DNA from: Paenibacillus oralis
GTDB taxonomy: Bacteria > Bacillota > Bacilli > Paenibacillales > Paenibacillaceae
Direction of reading: 5' to 3'
Assembly (NCBI RefSeq): GCF_003863965.1
Contig: NZ_RRCN01000001.1
Span: 7,313,071-7,377,070 of the forward strand
Length of the DNA stretch: 64,000 nt
Shown piece by piece: positions 43,090-52,351 of this stretch (positions within the stretch are counted from its first letter, which is position 1; each line of letters begins with the position of its first letter). The position numbers and the translations under genes are program-made. The notes under the pieces were generated by a model. That model did not search any database, was not told the origin of the DNA, and saw only the letters and a program-made list of their open reading frames with translations.

Positions 43090-44259
43090 CTAGTACCGGA
43101 CTCGCCGGCCATCTTCAAGAGGCTCGCTGCTCTCGACAATAATGTTTACTTCCTGTCCCATAAAATCACTGTCGATCGCCGTTCGCCGATCGTCCGCCCC
43201 GGAGACGGTAACGGATCTTTTGGCTGCGTAATACACGTTTCCGAGCGGTCCGGAGCTGCTCTCAAGCGTAAACACATAAGCTCCGCTCCTGTCTTGCCGC
43301 ACCGCTTTGCTCGAAATAATAAGCGCCTCGCCGCCGACGTTCTTCGATAATTCCACCTGCACGCGGTCGCCTTCGCGCAAAAGTTCATCATGAAGGCTCA
43401 CAAGCAGGCGGCTCGTCTCGCTCGCTGCAGGCCATTCATCTGAAGACGGTGAACTTGTTTCGGAACCGTTCGTCGACATACCGCCCTCATACGATGCGTT
43501 CCCTGCTTCGATTTTCATAATTCGGCCCTCCACAGAACGGCTGTTTTTACCAAAGGTCCGAACCTTGATAGGATCGCCTTCGGCCAGCTCGGCGGCCAGC
43601 TCGGCCGGTACCTGAATATCGAATTGAAGTCCTTTTTCCGTGTTAAAGAGACGAATATCCGCCGCTGAAGAAGGAAGCCCCTCAATGGCATTTACGGTAG
43701 TCACGATGCCGTCAAAAGGAGCCTTAAGCTCTCTTTTGTCCGCCAACTGGGTTTGCAGCGTTTGAATCCGTTTCTCCTGCGCGCTAATATCAAGCTTGGC
43801 GCTTTCCAACGCGTTGCGGGCTGCGGCGATCGCGGCGGGATCTCCGTCGCGGGCGGCTTGGATGTAGTCGTCTTTCAACGGATCCACGGAGAGCTTCAGC
43901 TTCGCCAGCGCGGCTCGTTCCGTCTCGATTTGCTGCTCAGCCTCGCCGCTGTCATACCGGACCAAAACTTCTCCTTTGCGGACCACGTCGCCTTCTTTCA
44001 CCAGCACTTGCGTCGTTTTCCCGCCCGCGGGGTTCGACAAATCCGCTTCTACTGCAGGCCTAAGGATGGCTGTGCCTTGAAACGCAAGATCGAGCGTGCC
44101 GGAGATCGGTTGTTCCGTTGTTACTTTCGGCAGCGTCAGCGCGACCAACGTGTTGCTGAACAACGTCAAAGCGATGAGCAAAGCAAAAAACAAGCCGGCG
44201 ATCTGAGCGATATGACGCTTGCGTGTTTCCCGTTTTTCTTGGTTTGCCAGAGCATCCAT
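43090..44259 (-). CDS. HlyD-like periplasmic adaptor protein
   Basis: A 389-residue protein. One N-terminal membrane anchor (about residues 20-40) is followed by a biotinyl-lipoyl half (TTQVLVKEGDVVRKGEVLVR), a coiled-coil hairpin (about residues 100-175), the second lipoyl half (RELKAPFDGIVTTV) and a beta-barrel part. This is the membrane-fusion fold of RND and MacA-type pumps. ATG 44259 is chosen because AGGAG lies 8 bases upstream. It is unusual that it follows importer genes and no RND or MacB gene is present. Confidence 0.85.
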   Translation of the reverse strand: MDALANQEKRETRKRHIAQIAGLFFALLIALTLFSNTLVALTLPKVTTEQPISGTLDLAFQGTAILRPAVEADLSNPAGGKTTQVLVKEGDVVRKGEVLVRYDSGEAEQQIETERAALAKLKLSVDPLKDDYIQAARDGDPAAIAAARNALESAKLDISAQEKRIQTLQTQLADKRELKAPFDGIVTTVNAIEGLPSSAADIRLFNTEKGLQFDIQVPAELAAELAEGDPIKVRTFGKNSRSVEGRIMKIEAGNASYEGGMSTNGSETSSPSSDEWPAASETSRLLVSLHDELLREGDRVQVELSKNVGGEALIISSKAVRQDRSGAYVFTLESSSGPLGNVYYAAKRSVTVSGADDRRTAIDSDFMGQEVNIIVESSEPLEDGRRVRY

Positions 44260-44282
44260 CACATTCACTCCTACCTTGAAAA

Positions 44283-45155
44283 CTACCCCTTGATTCCGGA
44301 ATGCTCGATGCCTTCGGTCAAATACGTTTCGGCGTACAAAAACAGCAATACCATCGGGGTCATATACAGAACGGAAGCAGCGAAGATTACGCCTCGCTCC
44401 CCTTGTTGAATTTGCGACAAATAAAGCGACAGCGGATACTTGAACTCCTCCTCCAGGAAAATGAGGGGCTGCTCGACCATATTCCAGTAATCGACGAACA
44501 ACAGCACGATCAATGCAGCCAATCCCGGCTTGATTAAAGGAAGGATGATCCGGACGAAAATAATGGCGTGCCCCGCACCGTCCATTTGGGCTGCTTCCGT
44601 ATAAGCATGCGGAAGATGAGCCATAAACTGGCGCACCATAAAGACGCCGAACGCGCCGAAAATACCCGGCAGGATGATCGCTCCTGCCGTATTCATCAGC
44701 CCCAGTTTGTCGATCATAATGTAATTGGGAACAAGCGTAACCTGAAACGGCATGAGCATCGTCATCAGATAGATCATGAACAGCGTATCACGCCCCCGGA
44801 AACGGAGCCTGGCAAAGGCATAGGCCGCCAGCGAGGCCGCCAGCGCCTGCCCTGCCACGATCGGGACGACAAGGCCGGCCGAGTTCCAGAACATCTGCAG
44901 AAACTTCGGCGTCGTGATCAGCAGCTTCACGTATTGGTCCAAAGTGACCCAATCCGGGATCAACTTCAGGTTTACGAACACATCTTGGGCCGAAGCATCG
45001 GTCATCTTGCCCACCAGATCATAATTAAAACCCATCTCCCTTTCGGTCATCAGCGAGTTCGTGATCGTCAGGATGATCGGTGCCATCATGACTACCGCGA
45101 CAATCCCGACGAGAAGGGATAAGGCCATGGCGGGAAGCTTTCTTGTCTTGGGCAA
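44283..45155 (-). CDS. Sugar ABC permease (UgpE/MalG-like)
   Basis: A 290-residue permease with six membrane segments. The EAA loop is AYTEAAQMDGAGHAIIFVRI, typical of the MalG/UgpE family. TTG 45155 is used because GGAGGAG is just upstream. It is the third gene of an importer operon with no ATPase gene. Such CUT1 importers often share the MsmX ATPase encoded elsewhere. Confidence 0.9.
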   Translation of the reverse strand: MPKTRKLPAMALSLLVGIVAVVMMAPIILTITNSLMTEREMGFNYDLVGKMTDASAQDVFVNLKLIPDWVTLDQYVKLLITTPKFLQMFWNSAGLVVPIVAGQALAASLAAYAFARLRFRGRDTLFMIYLMTMLMPFQVTLVPNYIMIDKLGLMNTAGAIILPGIFGAFGVFMVRQFMAHLPHAYTEAAQMDGAGHAIIFVRIILPLIKPGLAALIVLLFVDYWNMVEQPLIFLEEEFKYPLSLYLSQIQQGERGVIFAASVLYMTPMVLLFLYAETYLTEGIEHSGIKG

Positions 45156-45173
45156 TGGCTCTTCTCCTCCCGG

Positions 45174-46055
45174 TTACTCCATATTCTCCCGAAATTTTCG
45201 TTCGATGGACAACAGGACGGACACCAGCATCACCATACAACCGACCATGAGCACGGCGGCAGCCGTTAATTTCTGGATATCCAACGAGAAAAACATGTTG
45301 TTCATATAATGCTGCATCATATAAATCCGGTCGTACGGATATGGACCCGCAAGCAAGTAAGTTTCCCGGAACACCTTAAACGAATTGACGATCGAAATCA
45401 GGATGACGAAGAACATCGTTGGCGTTAAATAAACGAGGGTAATGCCGAAAAACCGGCGAACTCCGCTCGTGCCTTCGATAAGCGCCGTTTCGTAATAGCT
45501 GCGCGGAATCGTCTGAAGCCCGGCGAGGAAGAGGATCATGTTGTATCCGACGTTTTTCCATACATAGATCATGGCCACGATGATCATCGATCCATCCGAG
45601 TTCAGCCAATCGATGCGCGGCAGATGAATACGGTGCAGCCAGGCATTCAAAACGCCGTTCCAATCGATGAAAATCTGCGAGATCATCACGATCGAGGCGA
45701 CGGGTACGACCAGAGGCAAGACAATCGCCGTTTGCAGCAAATTCCGCAGCCAAATCCGCTGATTGAGTAAGAGCGCCAGGATCAGAGACAGCGCGATCAG
45801 CAGCGGAACGCTGATCCCCGTAAAGAGCAGCGTATTGCCGGCCGCTTTGCGAAAGGAACTGCTAAGCAGCAGTTCCTTATAGTTGCCCAACCCGACGAAT
45901 GTTCCGTTCAACACCTGATCGGTGAACGAATAGTAAACGCTCATGGCGAACGGAACCGCAAAGAACAGAGAAAATCCGAGCAAACTGGGCGCCAGAAAAG
46001 GGATGGCCGCTAATTCGTCTTTACGCATCCAGTACAAGAAACGATGTTTATTCAT
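45174..46055 (-). CDS. Sugar ABC permease (UgpA/MalF-like)
   Basis: A 293-residue permease with six membrane segments and the EAA loop YYETALIEGTSGVRRFFGI. The gene overlaps the binding-protein stop by 8 bases and has no strong ribosome site of its own, so it is probably translationally coupled. With the UgpE-like protein it forms the channel of a carbohydrate importer. Confidence 0.9.
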   Translation of the reverse strand: MNKHRFLYWMRKDELAAIPFLAPSLLGFSLFFAVPFAMSVYYSFTDQVLNGTFVGLGNYKELLLSSSFRKAAGNTLLFTGISVPLLIALSLILALLLNQRIWLRNLLQTAIVLPLVVPVASIVMISQIFIDWNGVLNAWLHRIHLPRIDWLNSDGSMIIVAMIYVWKNVGYNMILFLAGLQTIPRSYYETALIEGTSGVRRFFGITLVYLTPTMFFVILISIVNSFKVFRETYLLAGPYPYDRIYMMQHYMNNMFFSLDIQKLTAAAVLMVGCMVMLVSVLLSIERKFRENME

Positions 46056-47514
46056 TGAGGTAAGTCGTCGCTTTGTTCTGGATGATTTTCGCTACGGCTT
46101 CGGCCGATTTCTGTCCGCTGAAGAAGGCCGACGATTCATTAAACAGTTCCACCACTCCTATATCGATATCGGCGATTGGATGGTTGGCTTGCAAAAGAAT
46201 CGACTCCAGTTGCCGCACATCCTCTTCCGTCACCCGCGTTGTGCCGCTGTCCGTAAACGTAGATACCTCGCCCGCTTGCAGCAACTTTTCCGTTTTCGCT
46301 TCATATACCGCTTTGGAGATCGGAAACGTCCCGTTGTATCCTTGACCTGCATAGGTAAGATCGTCCGGCCCCCAACTCGAAGCAGCGCTCGCTTCTCCCG
46401 ACATCAGAAATTTGAGAAAGTCCCACGCCTCAGGTTGCACGGATGATTTTGCATTAATGGAAATATTGGTATACGTCGAGAAATATCCCCCGGGCTCTCG
46501 GCCTTCAGCCTTTGGTTTTTCATAAAATTTGGGCGTATTCGCCCCATTCTCTTTCATATTCGCGATATAAGCGAAATATTGATAGGGGGTATGCAGCTCG
46601 CGTTCCGTAAAATAAGCCACCGAATCGGCTTTGTCTTTCTCCACGGAAAACGACACCACCTTTTCGGCTTCCATCGTCTTGATCTGCTCCAGCATATGAA
46701 TAAAGAACTCGGAATCGAAATAGGCTTCGCGGTTCACCGGATTCACGAGCAGAGAATAGTTTGCCCTGATCATATCGGATAATAAATACCTCGGATCACC
46801 CGCAACAAGCGCGTATCGGTCGCCATCCAATTTGGAGAGCTCCTTGCCGGTGTCATTGAATTGATTCCAGGTCCAGGTTTTGTCGTCGAATTTTACTCCC
46901 GACCTCTCCAATGTCTCTTGATCCCCCATTAGTACAGACAGGGAAAACGATAACGGCACGGTGTACAAACCGCCTTTGCCGTCTTTCAAATTGTCCAATA
47001 TGTTCTGGAAATATTGCTCTTCCTGGAATGCAGGGTCGCCGCTCATCATCCGGCTCACATCCGCGAGCAGACCTTTACCGATGTATTTGCTCGCAGGCAA
47101 GCTGTCCATCACGATCATGTCGGGACCCTTGCCGTTCAGAAAATCGGCAATCATGGTTGACCTGAATTTCTCCAGTTTAACTCCCGAAATATCATCTCTT
47201 CCATCCTGGATCATATATTTCAAATCGATCGTGATGTTCGGGTGCTGTTTCTCGTATGCTTTCTTCGCATCCTGAATGTAGGCGTCGTTTTTGAACATAG
47301 TGAAAACAACGGTGCTCTGTTTATTGGGATCAGGCGCAGGCATTATGGTGGATTGTTCCGACCCGGCCGGCGCATCCGTCGGCGTTCCTTGCAGGCCCCG
47401 TGTCCCGGTTCCGCTACCCGACCGACCCTCATTGCTGTTGCCGCCGCATCCGGCCATTACAATGATGAGTAAGCAGCTCATCAAGAAAGCCGTCATTTTT
47501 GTCATTTTTCTCAT
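46048..47514 (-). CDS. Sugar-type ABC solute-binding lipoprotein
   Basis: A 488-residue family 1 binding protein. The signal peptide ends with the lipobox IIVMAGCGGN. A Gly/Ser/Thr/Pro-rich spacer is followed by the binding domain (VVFTMFKNDAYIQDAKKAYE). ATG 47514 is chosen because GGGGAGG lies about 10 bases upstream. It is the first gene of a seven-gene operon. The substrate is probably an oligosaccharide, judged from family only. Confidence 0.87.
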   Translation of the reverse strand: MRKMTKMTAFLMSCLLIIVMAGCGGNSNEGRSGSGTGTRGLQGTPTDAPAGSEQSTIMPAPDPNKQSTVVFTMFKNDAYIQDAKKAYEKQHPNITIDLKYMIQDGRDDISGVKLEKFRSTMIADFLNGKGPDMIVMDSLPASKYIGKGLLADVSRMMSGDPAFQEEQYFQNILDNLKDGKGGLYTVPLSFSLSVLMGDQETLERSGVKFDDKTWTWNQFNDTGKELSKLDGDRYALVAGDPRYLLSDMIRANYSLLVNPVNREAYFDSEFFIHMLEQIKTMEAEKVVSFSVEKDKADSVAYFTERELHTPYQYFAYIANMKENGANTPKFYEKPKAEGREPGGYFSTYTNISINAKSSVQPEAWDFLKFLMSGEASAASSWGPDDLTYAGQGYNGTFPISKAVYEAKTEKLLQAGEVSTFTDSGTTRVTEEDVRQLESILLQANHPIADIDIGVVELFNESSAFFSGQKSAEAVAKIIQNKATTYLNE

Positions 47515-47629
47515 GCGGTATTTCCTCCCCTGGTATGTCTGATTTCCACTCTTTCGAGTATAGAGGAGAGATGTCAATAAGAGCCGTCTAACTTGTAAAC
47601 AAAATGTCTCAATCAACTATTTGATTCCT

Positions 47630-47787
47630 GTTATTGCTCATCAGCTTTCCACGATAAAATTCTGCGGATGTCATCCTCATGATGAAGAACGGTATGATTA
47701 TTGAAAAAGGAACCCATGAAGAGTTCCTTTCCGACGATACCTTCTATGCGGATTTGTATAACAGTCTAGAATACTTGTACAACTTCT
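47630..47787 (+). pseudogene. Fossil of an ABC exporter C-terminus
   Basis: Plus-strand translation gives VIAHQLSTIK, corresponding to the H-loop region of ABC exporters. After a shift of frame it continues SADVILMMKNGMIIEKGTHE and then FLSDDTFYADLYNS, the classic C-terminal end of such ATPases. Everything upstream is missing and a frameshift separates the pieces. Its end overlaps the 3' end of the NifU gene on the other strand. Confidence 0.75.
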
Positions 47788-48005
47788 TTAATATCATCGA
47801 TTTCCTCAAGAATTGCGCGTTCAATAGCGGCCTTTAACGTAATCGTAGCGCTTGGGCAACCGTTGCAAGCTCCCAAAAATCTTAATTTGGCTATACCGTT
47901 CTCAATCTCGACCAGTTCAGCATCTCCGCCGTCGCGCAGTAAGAAAGGACGTAGTTTGAGAAGCACTTCCGATACTTCATCGAATAAAATTCCATTCTCC
48001 TCCAT
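47766..48005 (-). CDS. NifU-like (Nfu) iron-sulfur scaffold
   Basis: A 79-residue protein consisting of one NifU C-terminal domain, with LRDGGDAELVEIENGIAKL and the cluster-binding CNGC motif near residue 46. Such proteins carry 4Fe-4S clusters from the SUF machinery to clients. It lies about 70 bases after sufB in the same direction, so it is the last gene of the suf operon. Confidence 0.9.
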   Translation of the reverse strand: MEENGILFDEVSEVLLKLRPFLLRDGGDAELVEIENGIAKLRFLGACNGCPSATITLKAAIERAILEEIDDIKEVVQVF

Positions 48006-48077
48006 TATGCCAGCTCCTTATTAAGTAACCTCGAACTTCTTTAAAGAGGCAAACGCTTGATTTATTAAATTAATGAA

Positions 48078-49475
48078 TCAACCGATGCTTCCTTCCATCT
48101 CAAATTGAATCAGCCGATTCATTTCAACGGCATATTCCATCGGCAATTCCTTGGTAAACGGCTCAATAAAGCCCATTACAATCATTTGTGTGGCATCTTG
48201 TTCTGTAAGCCCGCGGCTCATTAAGTAAAATAATTGCTCCTCGGACACTTTGGATACTGTTGCCTCGTGCTCCAAAGTTATCTGATCGTTTTTAATTTCA
48301 TTGTACGGAATTGTATCTGATGTTGAGAGGTTGTCCAAAATCAACGTATCGCACTTAATATTGGACTTGGACCCTGCGGAATCGCGGCTGAAGCTGGACA
48401 ACCCCCGGTAGTTTACTTTGCCGCCCTGTTTGCTGATGGATTTGGATATAATCGTAGATGTTGTCTCGGGAGCAAGGTGAATGACCTTCGCGCCGGCATC
48501 TTGATGCTGATCTTTACCGGCTACGGCAATAGACAGAATGGACCCCTTGGCTCCCCGTCCTTTCAATATTACAGCCGGATACTTCATTGTTACCTTGGAG
48601 CCGATGTTGCCGTCCACCCATTCCATTGTGGCGTTTTCCTCTGCCACAGCCCTTTGGGTTACCAAGTTGTAGATATTAGGCGCCCAATTCTGAATTGTCG
48701 TGTAACGGACACGGGAATCTTTCCGGCAAATAATTTCAATAACTCCGCTATGCAGAGAACTGGTACTATAAATAGGCGCTGTACATCCTTCAACATAATG
48801 GACAAAGCTGCCCTCTTCGGCAATAATTAATGTCCGCTCGAATTGGCCCATATTTTCAGAATTAATACGGAAATACCCTTGTATAGGGACCTCACACTGA
48901 ACGCCCCTCGGAATGTATACAAAGCTGCCGCCTGACCAAACCGCACTGTTAAGCGCCGCAAATTTATTGTCGGCGGGAGGGATGATCGTTCCAAAATATT
49001 GCTTAAACACTTCGGGGTATTGCTTTAATGCAGTATCCGTATCAAGGAAAATAACACCCTGATCCTCCAGTTCTTTCTGCATACTGTGATAGATTACTTC
49101 CGACTCGTATTGAGCGGATACACCCGCCAGGAACTTTTGCTCCGCTTCAGGAATCCCCAGCTTGTCAAAGGTCGCTTTGATCTCGGAAGGAACCTCCTCC
49201 CAGGTCTTCCCCTGTTTTTCAGAAGGGCGAACGTAATATTGGATGTCATCTAGATTTAGCCCGGCCAAATCCGCTCCCCATTGAGGCATCGGCATTTTGT
49301 TGAATTGATTCAACGCTTTCAGCCGAAAATCGAGCATCCATTCCGGCTCTTCCTTGATTCGGGAAATTTCCCGGACGATCTCTTCAGTCAGACCTTTTCC
49401 AGATTGAAAAATAGACTGGTGCTCGTCGCGAAACCCATATTTATATTCACCCATATCCGGCGCTTTTTTAGCCAT
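48078..49475 (-). CDS. sufB: SufB, Fe-S scaffold complex subunit
   Basis: A 465-residue protein. It has the SufB core with long beta-helix stretches (GGSFVYIPRGVQCEVPIQGY, VEGCTAPIYSTSSLH) and the conserved C-terminal region HEATVSKVSEEQLFYLMSRG. It forms the SufBC2D complex on which clusters are assembled. ATG 49475 is used because AAGGAG lies 8 bases upstream. The length matches full-size SufB. Confidence 0.94.
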   Translation of the reverse strand: MAKKAPDMGEYKYGFRDEHQSIFQSGKGLTEEIVREISRIKEEPEWMLDFRLKALNQFNKMPMPQWGADLAGLNLDDIQYYVRPSEKQGKTWEEVPSEIKATFDKLGIPEAEQKFLAGVSAQYESEVIYHSMQKELEDQGVIFLDTDTALKQYPEVFKQYFGTIIPPADNKFAALNSAVWSGGSFVYIPRGVQCEVPIQGYFRINSENMGQFERTLIIAEEGSFVHYVEGCTAPIYSTSSLHSGVIEIICRKDSRVRYTTIQNWAPNIYNLVTQRAVAEENATMEWVDGNIGSKVTMKYPAVILKGRGAKGSILSIAVAGKDQHQDAGAKVIHLAPETTSTIISKSISKQGGKVNYRGLSSFSRDSAGSKSNIKCDTLILDNLSTSDTIPYNEIKNDQITLEHEATVSKVSEEQLFYLMSRGLTEQDATQMIVMGFIEPFTKELPMEYAVEMNRLIQFEMEGSIG

Positions 49476-49517
49476 TAGTATCACTCCTTATAACCTTTCA
49501 AGACTCATTTTGATTTG

Positions 49518-50825
49518 CTATGATCTGCCGAGCTTGCTCTCCACTAAATCTTGCAGGCGACCGCGAACCCCCTCCAGCGGGATCTCCGAAATGACAGGAG
49601 CGAGGAATCCAAAAATAACAAGATATTCGGCTTCTCTCCGAGATATCCCACGCGACATCAGATAATAGATTTGTTCCGCATTGACTTGCCCCACGGATGC
49701 AGCATGACCGGCGGTTACATCATCCTCATCGATCAGCAGGATCGGATTGGCATCGCCGCGCGCTTTAGGACTTAACATAAGCACGCGTTCTGTTTGCTGA
49801 CCATCACAATGGGTTGCACCCTTTTCAATCTTTGTAATGCCGTTGATAATGGCTGTAGCTTCTTCAAGCATGACTGCACGCGTAATCATCTGGCTCACCG
49901 AGCTTCTGCCAAAATGCCGGGCTTGAGTTGTATAGCTCGATTTTTGATTGCCCGTGCCAATAGCAATCACCTTAGTGTCGGAGACCGCCCCGTTGCCTTG
50001 AAGCAAAGTCTTGGTATCGCTGGCGGTATTACCATTGTTCATCTCACCGATAATCCATTCCACACCGCCATCCGCAAGCACGACCGCCCGCCGCTGGGTG
50101 AAATCCGTTGTTGCTGCAGCAAGCTGATGAACCGAAGCTACTTGCACCTTTGAGCCCGCTCCCGCAAAGACCTCCACCACACCGTTATGCAATACCTTGA
50201 CATCATCCCCGCTCGATACACAATTATCCACAAAAATGATCTTGCTGTTGCTCCCGGCCACAATTAAGATGTGAGGAGCAAAACGCACACCGCTTGTATC
50301 GTTAAGAAAGATTGCTTGAATGGGCGCTTCAACCTCTACACCGTCCGGGACATATAGAAAAACGCCACCACTCCATAAGGCGCTGTGTGCAGCAGATAAA
50401 CTATGCTCTTCCGGCTTCACTGCCTGAAAGAGATAACGTTGAACCAACGCCTCATGTTCTTTTGCCGCAGTATGCAGGTCCGTTAAAATGACTCCCTGGG
50501 CGGCTAAGCTCTCGGACAATTTCGTATACACTACATCCGAATTGAACTGAACGATTAGTCCGCCTTTCACTGGAGAAGCAACCAAACCTCGAACAACCTC
50601 CGGCGCATCTTCCAAACCTGACCACGCATTCTCAGCTTTGTAATCTCCACTTTCGTAGATATCCCATTTTTCAAGTTTGATTTTCTCCACTTTAGGCAGT
50701 TCCAGCGTCCCTGCCAGCTCGAGTGCCCGAATCCGGCGTTCAAGCAGCCAACGAGGTTCATCCTTAGCACTTGACCATGCGCGTAAATCGTCCACATTCA
50801 TTGAAATTCTTGCTTGTATACCCAC
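49518..50825 (-). CDS. sufD: SufD, Fe-S scaffold complex subunit
   Basis: A 435-residue SufD. The central beta-helix includes WSGGVFLYVPDGVEVEAPIQ, and the C-terminal helical region ends with DVTAGHAASVGQVNAEQIYY and RREAEYLVIFGF. His in TAGHAA is the conserved residue at the SufB-SufD interface. GTG 50825 is the start, with GGAGG upstream. It sits between sufC and sufB as in other Firmicute suf operons. Confidence 0.93.
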   Translation of the reverse strand: MGIQARISMNVDDLRAWSSAKDEPRWLLERRIRALELAGTLELPKVEKIKLEKWDIYESGDYKAENAWSGLEDAPEVVRGLVASPVKGGLIVQFNSDVVYTKLSESLAAQGVILTDLHTAAKEHEALVQRYLFQAVKPEEHSLSAAHSALWSGGVFLYVPDGVEVEAPIQAIFLNDTSGVRFAPHILIVAGSNSKIIFVDNCVSSGDDVKVLHNGVVEVFAGAGSKVQVASVHQLAAATTDFTQRRAVVLADGGVEWIIGEMNNGNTASDTKTLLQGNGAVSDTKVIAIGTGNQKSSYTTQARHFGRSSVSQMITRAVMLEEATAIINGITKIEKGATHCDGQQTERVLMLSPKARGDANPILLIDEDDVTAGHAASVGQVNAEQIYYLMSRGISRREAEYLVIFGFLAPVISEIPLEGVRGRLQDLVESKLGRS

Positions 50826-50848
50826 TTGCTGTTCCTCCTCTCCGGCTC

Positions 50849-51628
50849 TTAAACTTCCTCGCCTACCGTCTCATCCGTAATCCCAAGCTCCTCTTTCACC
50901 CAATCGTACCCTTCAGCCTCCAAACGGTGGGCAAGCTCCGGGCCGCCAGATTTGACAATCCGGCCTTGCATCATGACATGCACAAAATCCGGGGTAATAT
51001 AATTCAACAGACGTTGGTAATGGGTGATGATTAAAAAACCTCTATCCGGGCTGCGCATCTCATTTACACCATTAGCCACAATACGCAGTGCATCAATATC
51101 AAGCCCGGAATCTACTTCATCCAAAATCACAAACTTGGGTTCAAGCAGCATCATTTGCAAAATCTCATTCCGCTTTTTTTCGCCGCCGGAGAATCCCTCA
51201 TTCAAATAACGATGCGCGAATTCCGGGTTCATCTCCAGCCCCTTCATTTTGCTCTCCATTTCACGGATAAAACGGATTAAGGAGATCTCATCGCCTTCTT
51301 CACGCCGTGCATTGATGGCACTTCTGAGAAAGTCCGAGTTCGTCACCCCGGCAATTTCACTTGGGTATTGCATAGCTAGGAACAAGCCTGCCCGGGCACG
51401 CTCATCCACCTCCATCTCCAGAAGGTCTTCATTGTCCAATGTCACCTTGCCGCCAGTAACTTCATATTTGGGATGGCCCATTAAAGCCGAAGCCAGCGTA
51501 CTTTTTCCCGTCCCATTAGGCCCCATAATCGCATGAATCTCTCCACCATGAATCTCCAGTGTGAGTCCTTTTAAAATTTCTTTCCCATCAATCTTGGATC
51601 TTAATTCCTCAATTTTTAATGTCGTCAT
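50849..51628 (-). CDS. sufC: SufC, ATPase of the Fe-S scaffold complex
   Basis: A 259-residue ABC-type ATPase. Walker A is GPNGTGKST, signature GFSGGEKKRNEILQM, Walker B FVILDEVDSGLD and H-loop ITHY. The signature and DEVDSGLD are specific to SufC. ATG 51628 overlaps the end of the MarR gene by 20 bases, so the two are co-transcribed. It drives conformational change in SufBC2D. Confidence 0.94.
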   Translation of the reverse strand: MTTLKIEELRSKIDGKEILKGLTLEIHGGEIHAIMGPNGTGKSTLASALMGHPKYEVTGGKVTLDNEDLLEMEVDERARAGLFLAMQYPSEIAGVTNSDFLRSAINARREEGDEISLIRFIREMESKMKGLEMNPEFAHRYLNEGFSGGEKKRNEILQMMLLEPKFVILDEVDSGLDIDALRIVANGVNEMRSPDRGFLIITHYQRLLNYITPDFVHVMMQGRIVKSGGPELAHRLEAEGYDWVKEELGITDETVGEEV

Positions 51629-52130
51629 TTTCCCAGACTTCCCTTCCGGAGTTTTCTTCGGCATGCGCCACCAAATCACTCATAAATTTTCCAATAGTCT
51701 GTAGCTCGGCCTCTGAATAGGATTCAATGAATTGGTAAAACCTTTCTTCTTTTTCTTTGTGCAGCTTTTTATGCAAATGATAAACAATTCTTCCCTTATC
51801 CGTTAAACTAAAATAAATCTCCTTGCGATTGTTGTTCAGTTGACTTCTCATAATAAAGCCCATTTCCAGCAGCTTTGCACTAATTTTAGTAATGCTAGCT
51901 TTGGACAACCCCATCTTCTCCACAATCCCGGTATGATTTATCGGTTCATAATCACCAATGCAATCAATAACGTGTACACTAGTGATATTGTTGGAGAGCA
52001 TGTCAATCCGGTACTTACTGGCCTGTTGCCGAAACGAGTTAAATTCTTGTTCAGTATACAGCTCATTCAGATGCAGCATTCTAATATATTGCTCGTAAAG
52101 ATGACCTTTAAAATCATTTTGAAACTCCAA
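51609..52130 (-). CDS. MarR-family regulator of the suf operon
   Basis: A 173-residue winged-helix protein with the MarR pattern (EKMGLSKASITKISAKLLEM, LTDKGRIVYHLHKKLH). TTG 52130 is the start, with GAGGGGAG upstream. It is the first gene of the suf operon, behind a palindrome (52199-52220) and a Fur box (52238-52256). It probably represses its own operon. Cys at about residue 57 (HVIDCIGDYE) could be a redox or cluster sensor, but this is speculation. Confidence 0.85.
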   Translation of the reverse strand: MEFQNDFKGHLYEQYIRMLHLNELYTEQEFNSFRQQASKYRIDMLSNNITSVHVIDCIGDYEPINHTGIVEKMGLSKASITKISAKLLEMGFIMRSQLNNNRKEIYFSLTDKGRIVYHLHKKLHKEKEERFYQFIESYSEAELQTIGKFMSDLVAHAEENSGREVWENDDIKN

Positions 52131-52198
52131 TTTCGCAATCTCCCCTCTCTTGCATTAGTTGCAGACCAAGTTCAGTGTCAGCACCAGATTATTATGCT

Positions 52199-52220
52199 TT
52201 TTGTTCACTTGTGAACAAAA
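52199..52220. promoter_or_regulatory. 10-bp perfect palindrome, candidate MarR operator
   Basis: TTTTGTTCAC and GTGAACAAAA flank a TT spacer. It lies 70-90 bases upstream of the MarR start, where promoter or leader DNA of the suf operon must be. MarR dimers bind palindromes of this size near their own genes. Confidence 0.6.
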
Positions 52221-52237
52221 TTTATATTAACATATAT

Positions 52238-52256
52238 GATAATGATAATCAATATC
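52238..52256. promoter_or_regulatory. Fur box of the marR-suf operon
   Basis: GATAATGATAATCAATATC matches the classical 19-base Fur consensus GATAATGATAATCATTATC at 18 of 19 positions. It is about 110 bases before the MarR start on the minus strand. Iron-loaded Fur would repress the operon, so it should be switched on by iron limitation. Confidence 0.85.
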
Positions 52257-52317
52257 AATTATTGAACTACCGCGCTTCAATACGCTACCGTGAGCGTGTA
52301 TGGCAACACTGACCCCT

Positions 52318-52348
52318 GATAAAAAAGAAAACCGCTCCAAAGGAACGG
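52318..52348 (-). terminator. Intrinsic terminator after the GH1 fossil
   Basis: On the minus strand CCGTTCC pairs with GGAGCGG around TTT and is followed by TTTTCTTTTTT. It lies directly past the stop of the decayed GH1 gene, where the original gene would have ended. Confidence 0.75.
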
Positions 52349-52351
52349 AAT

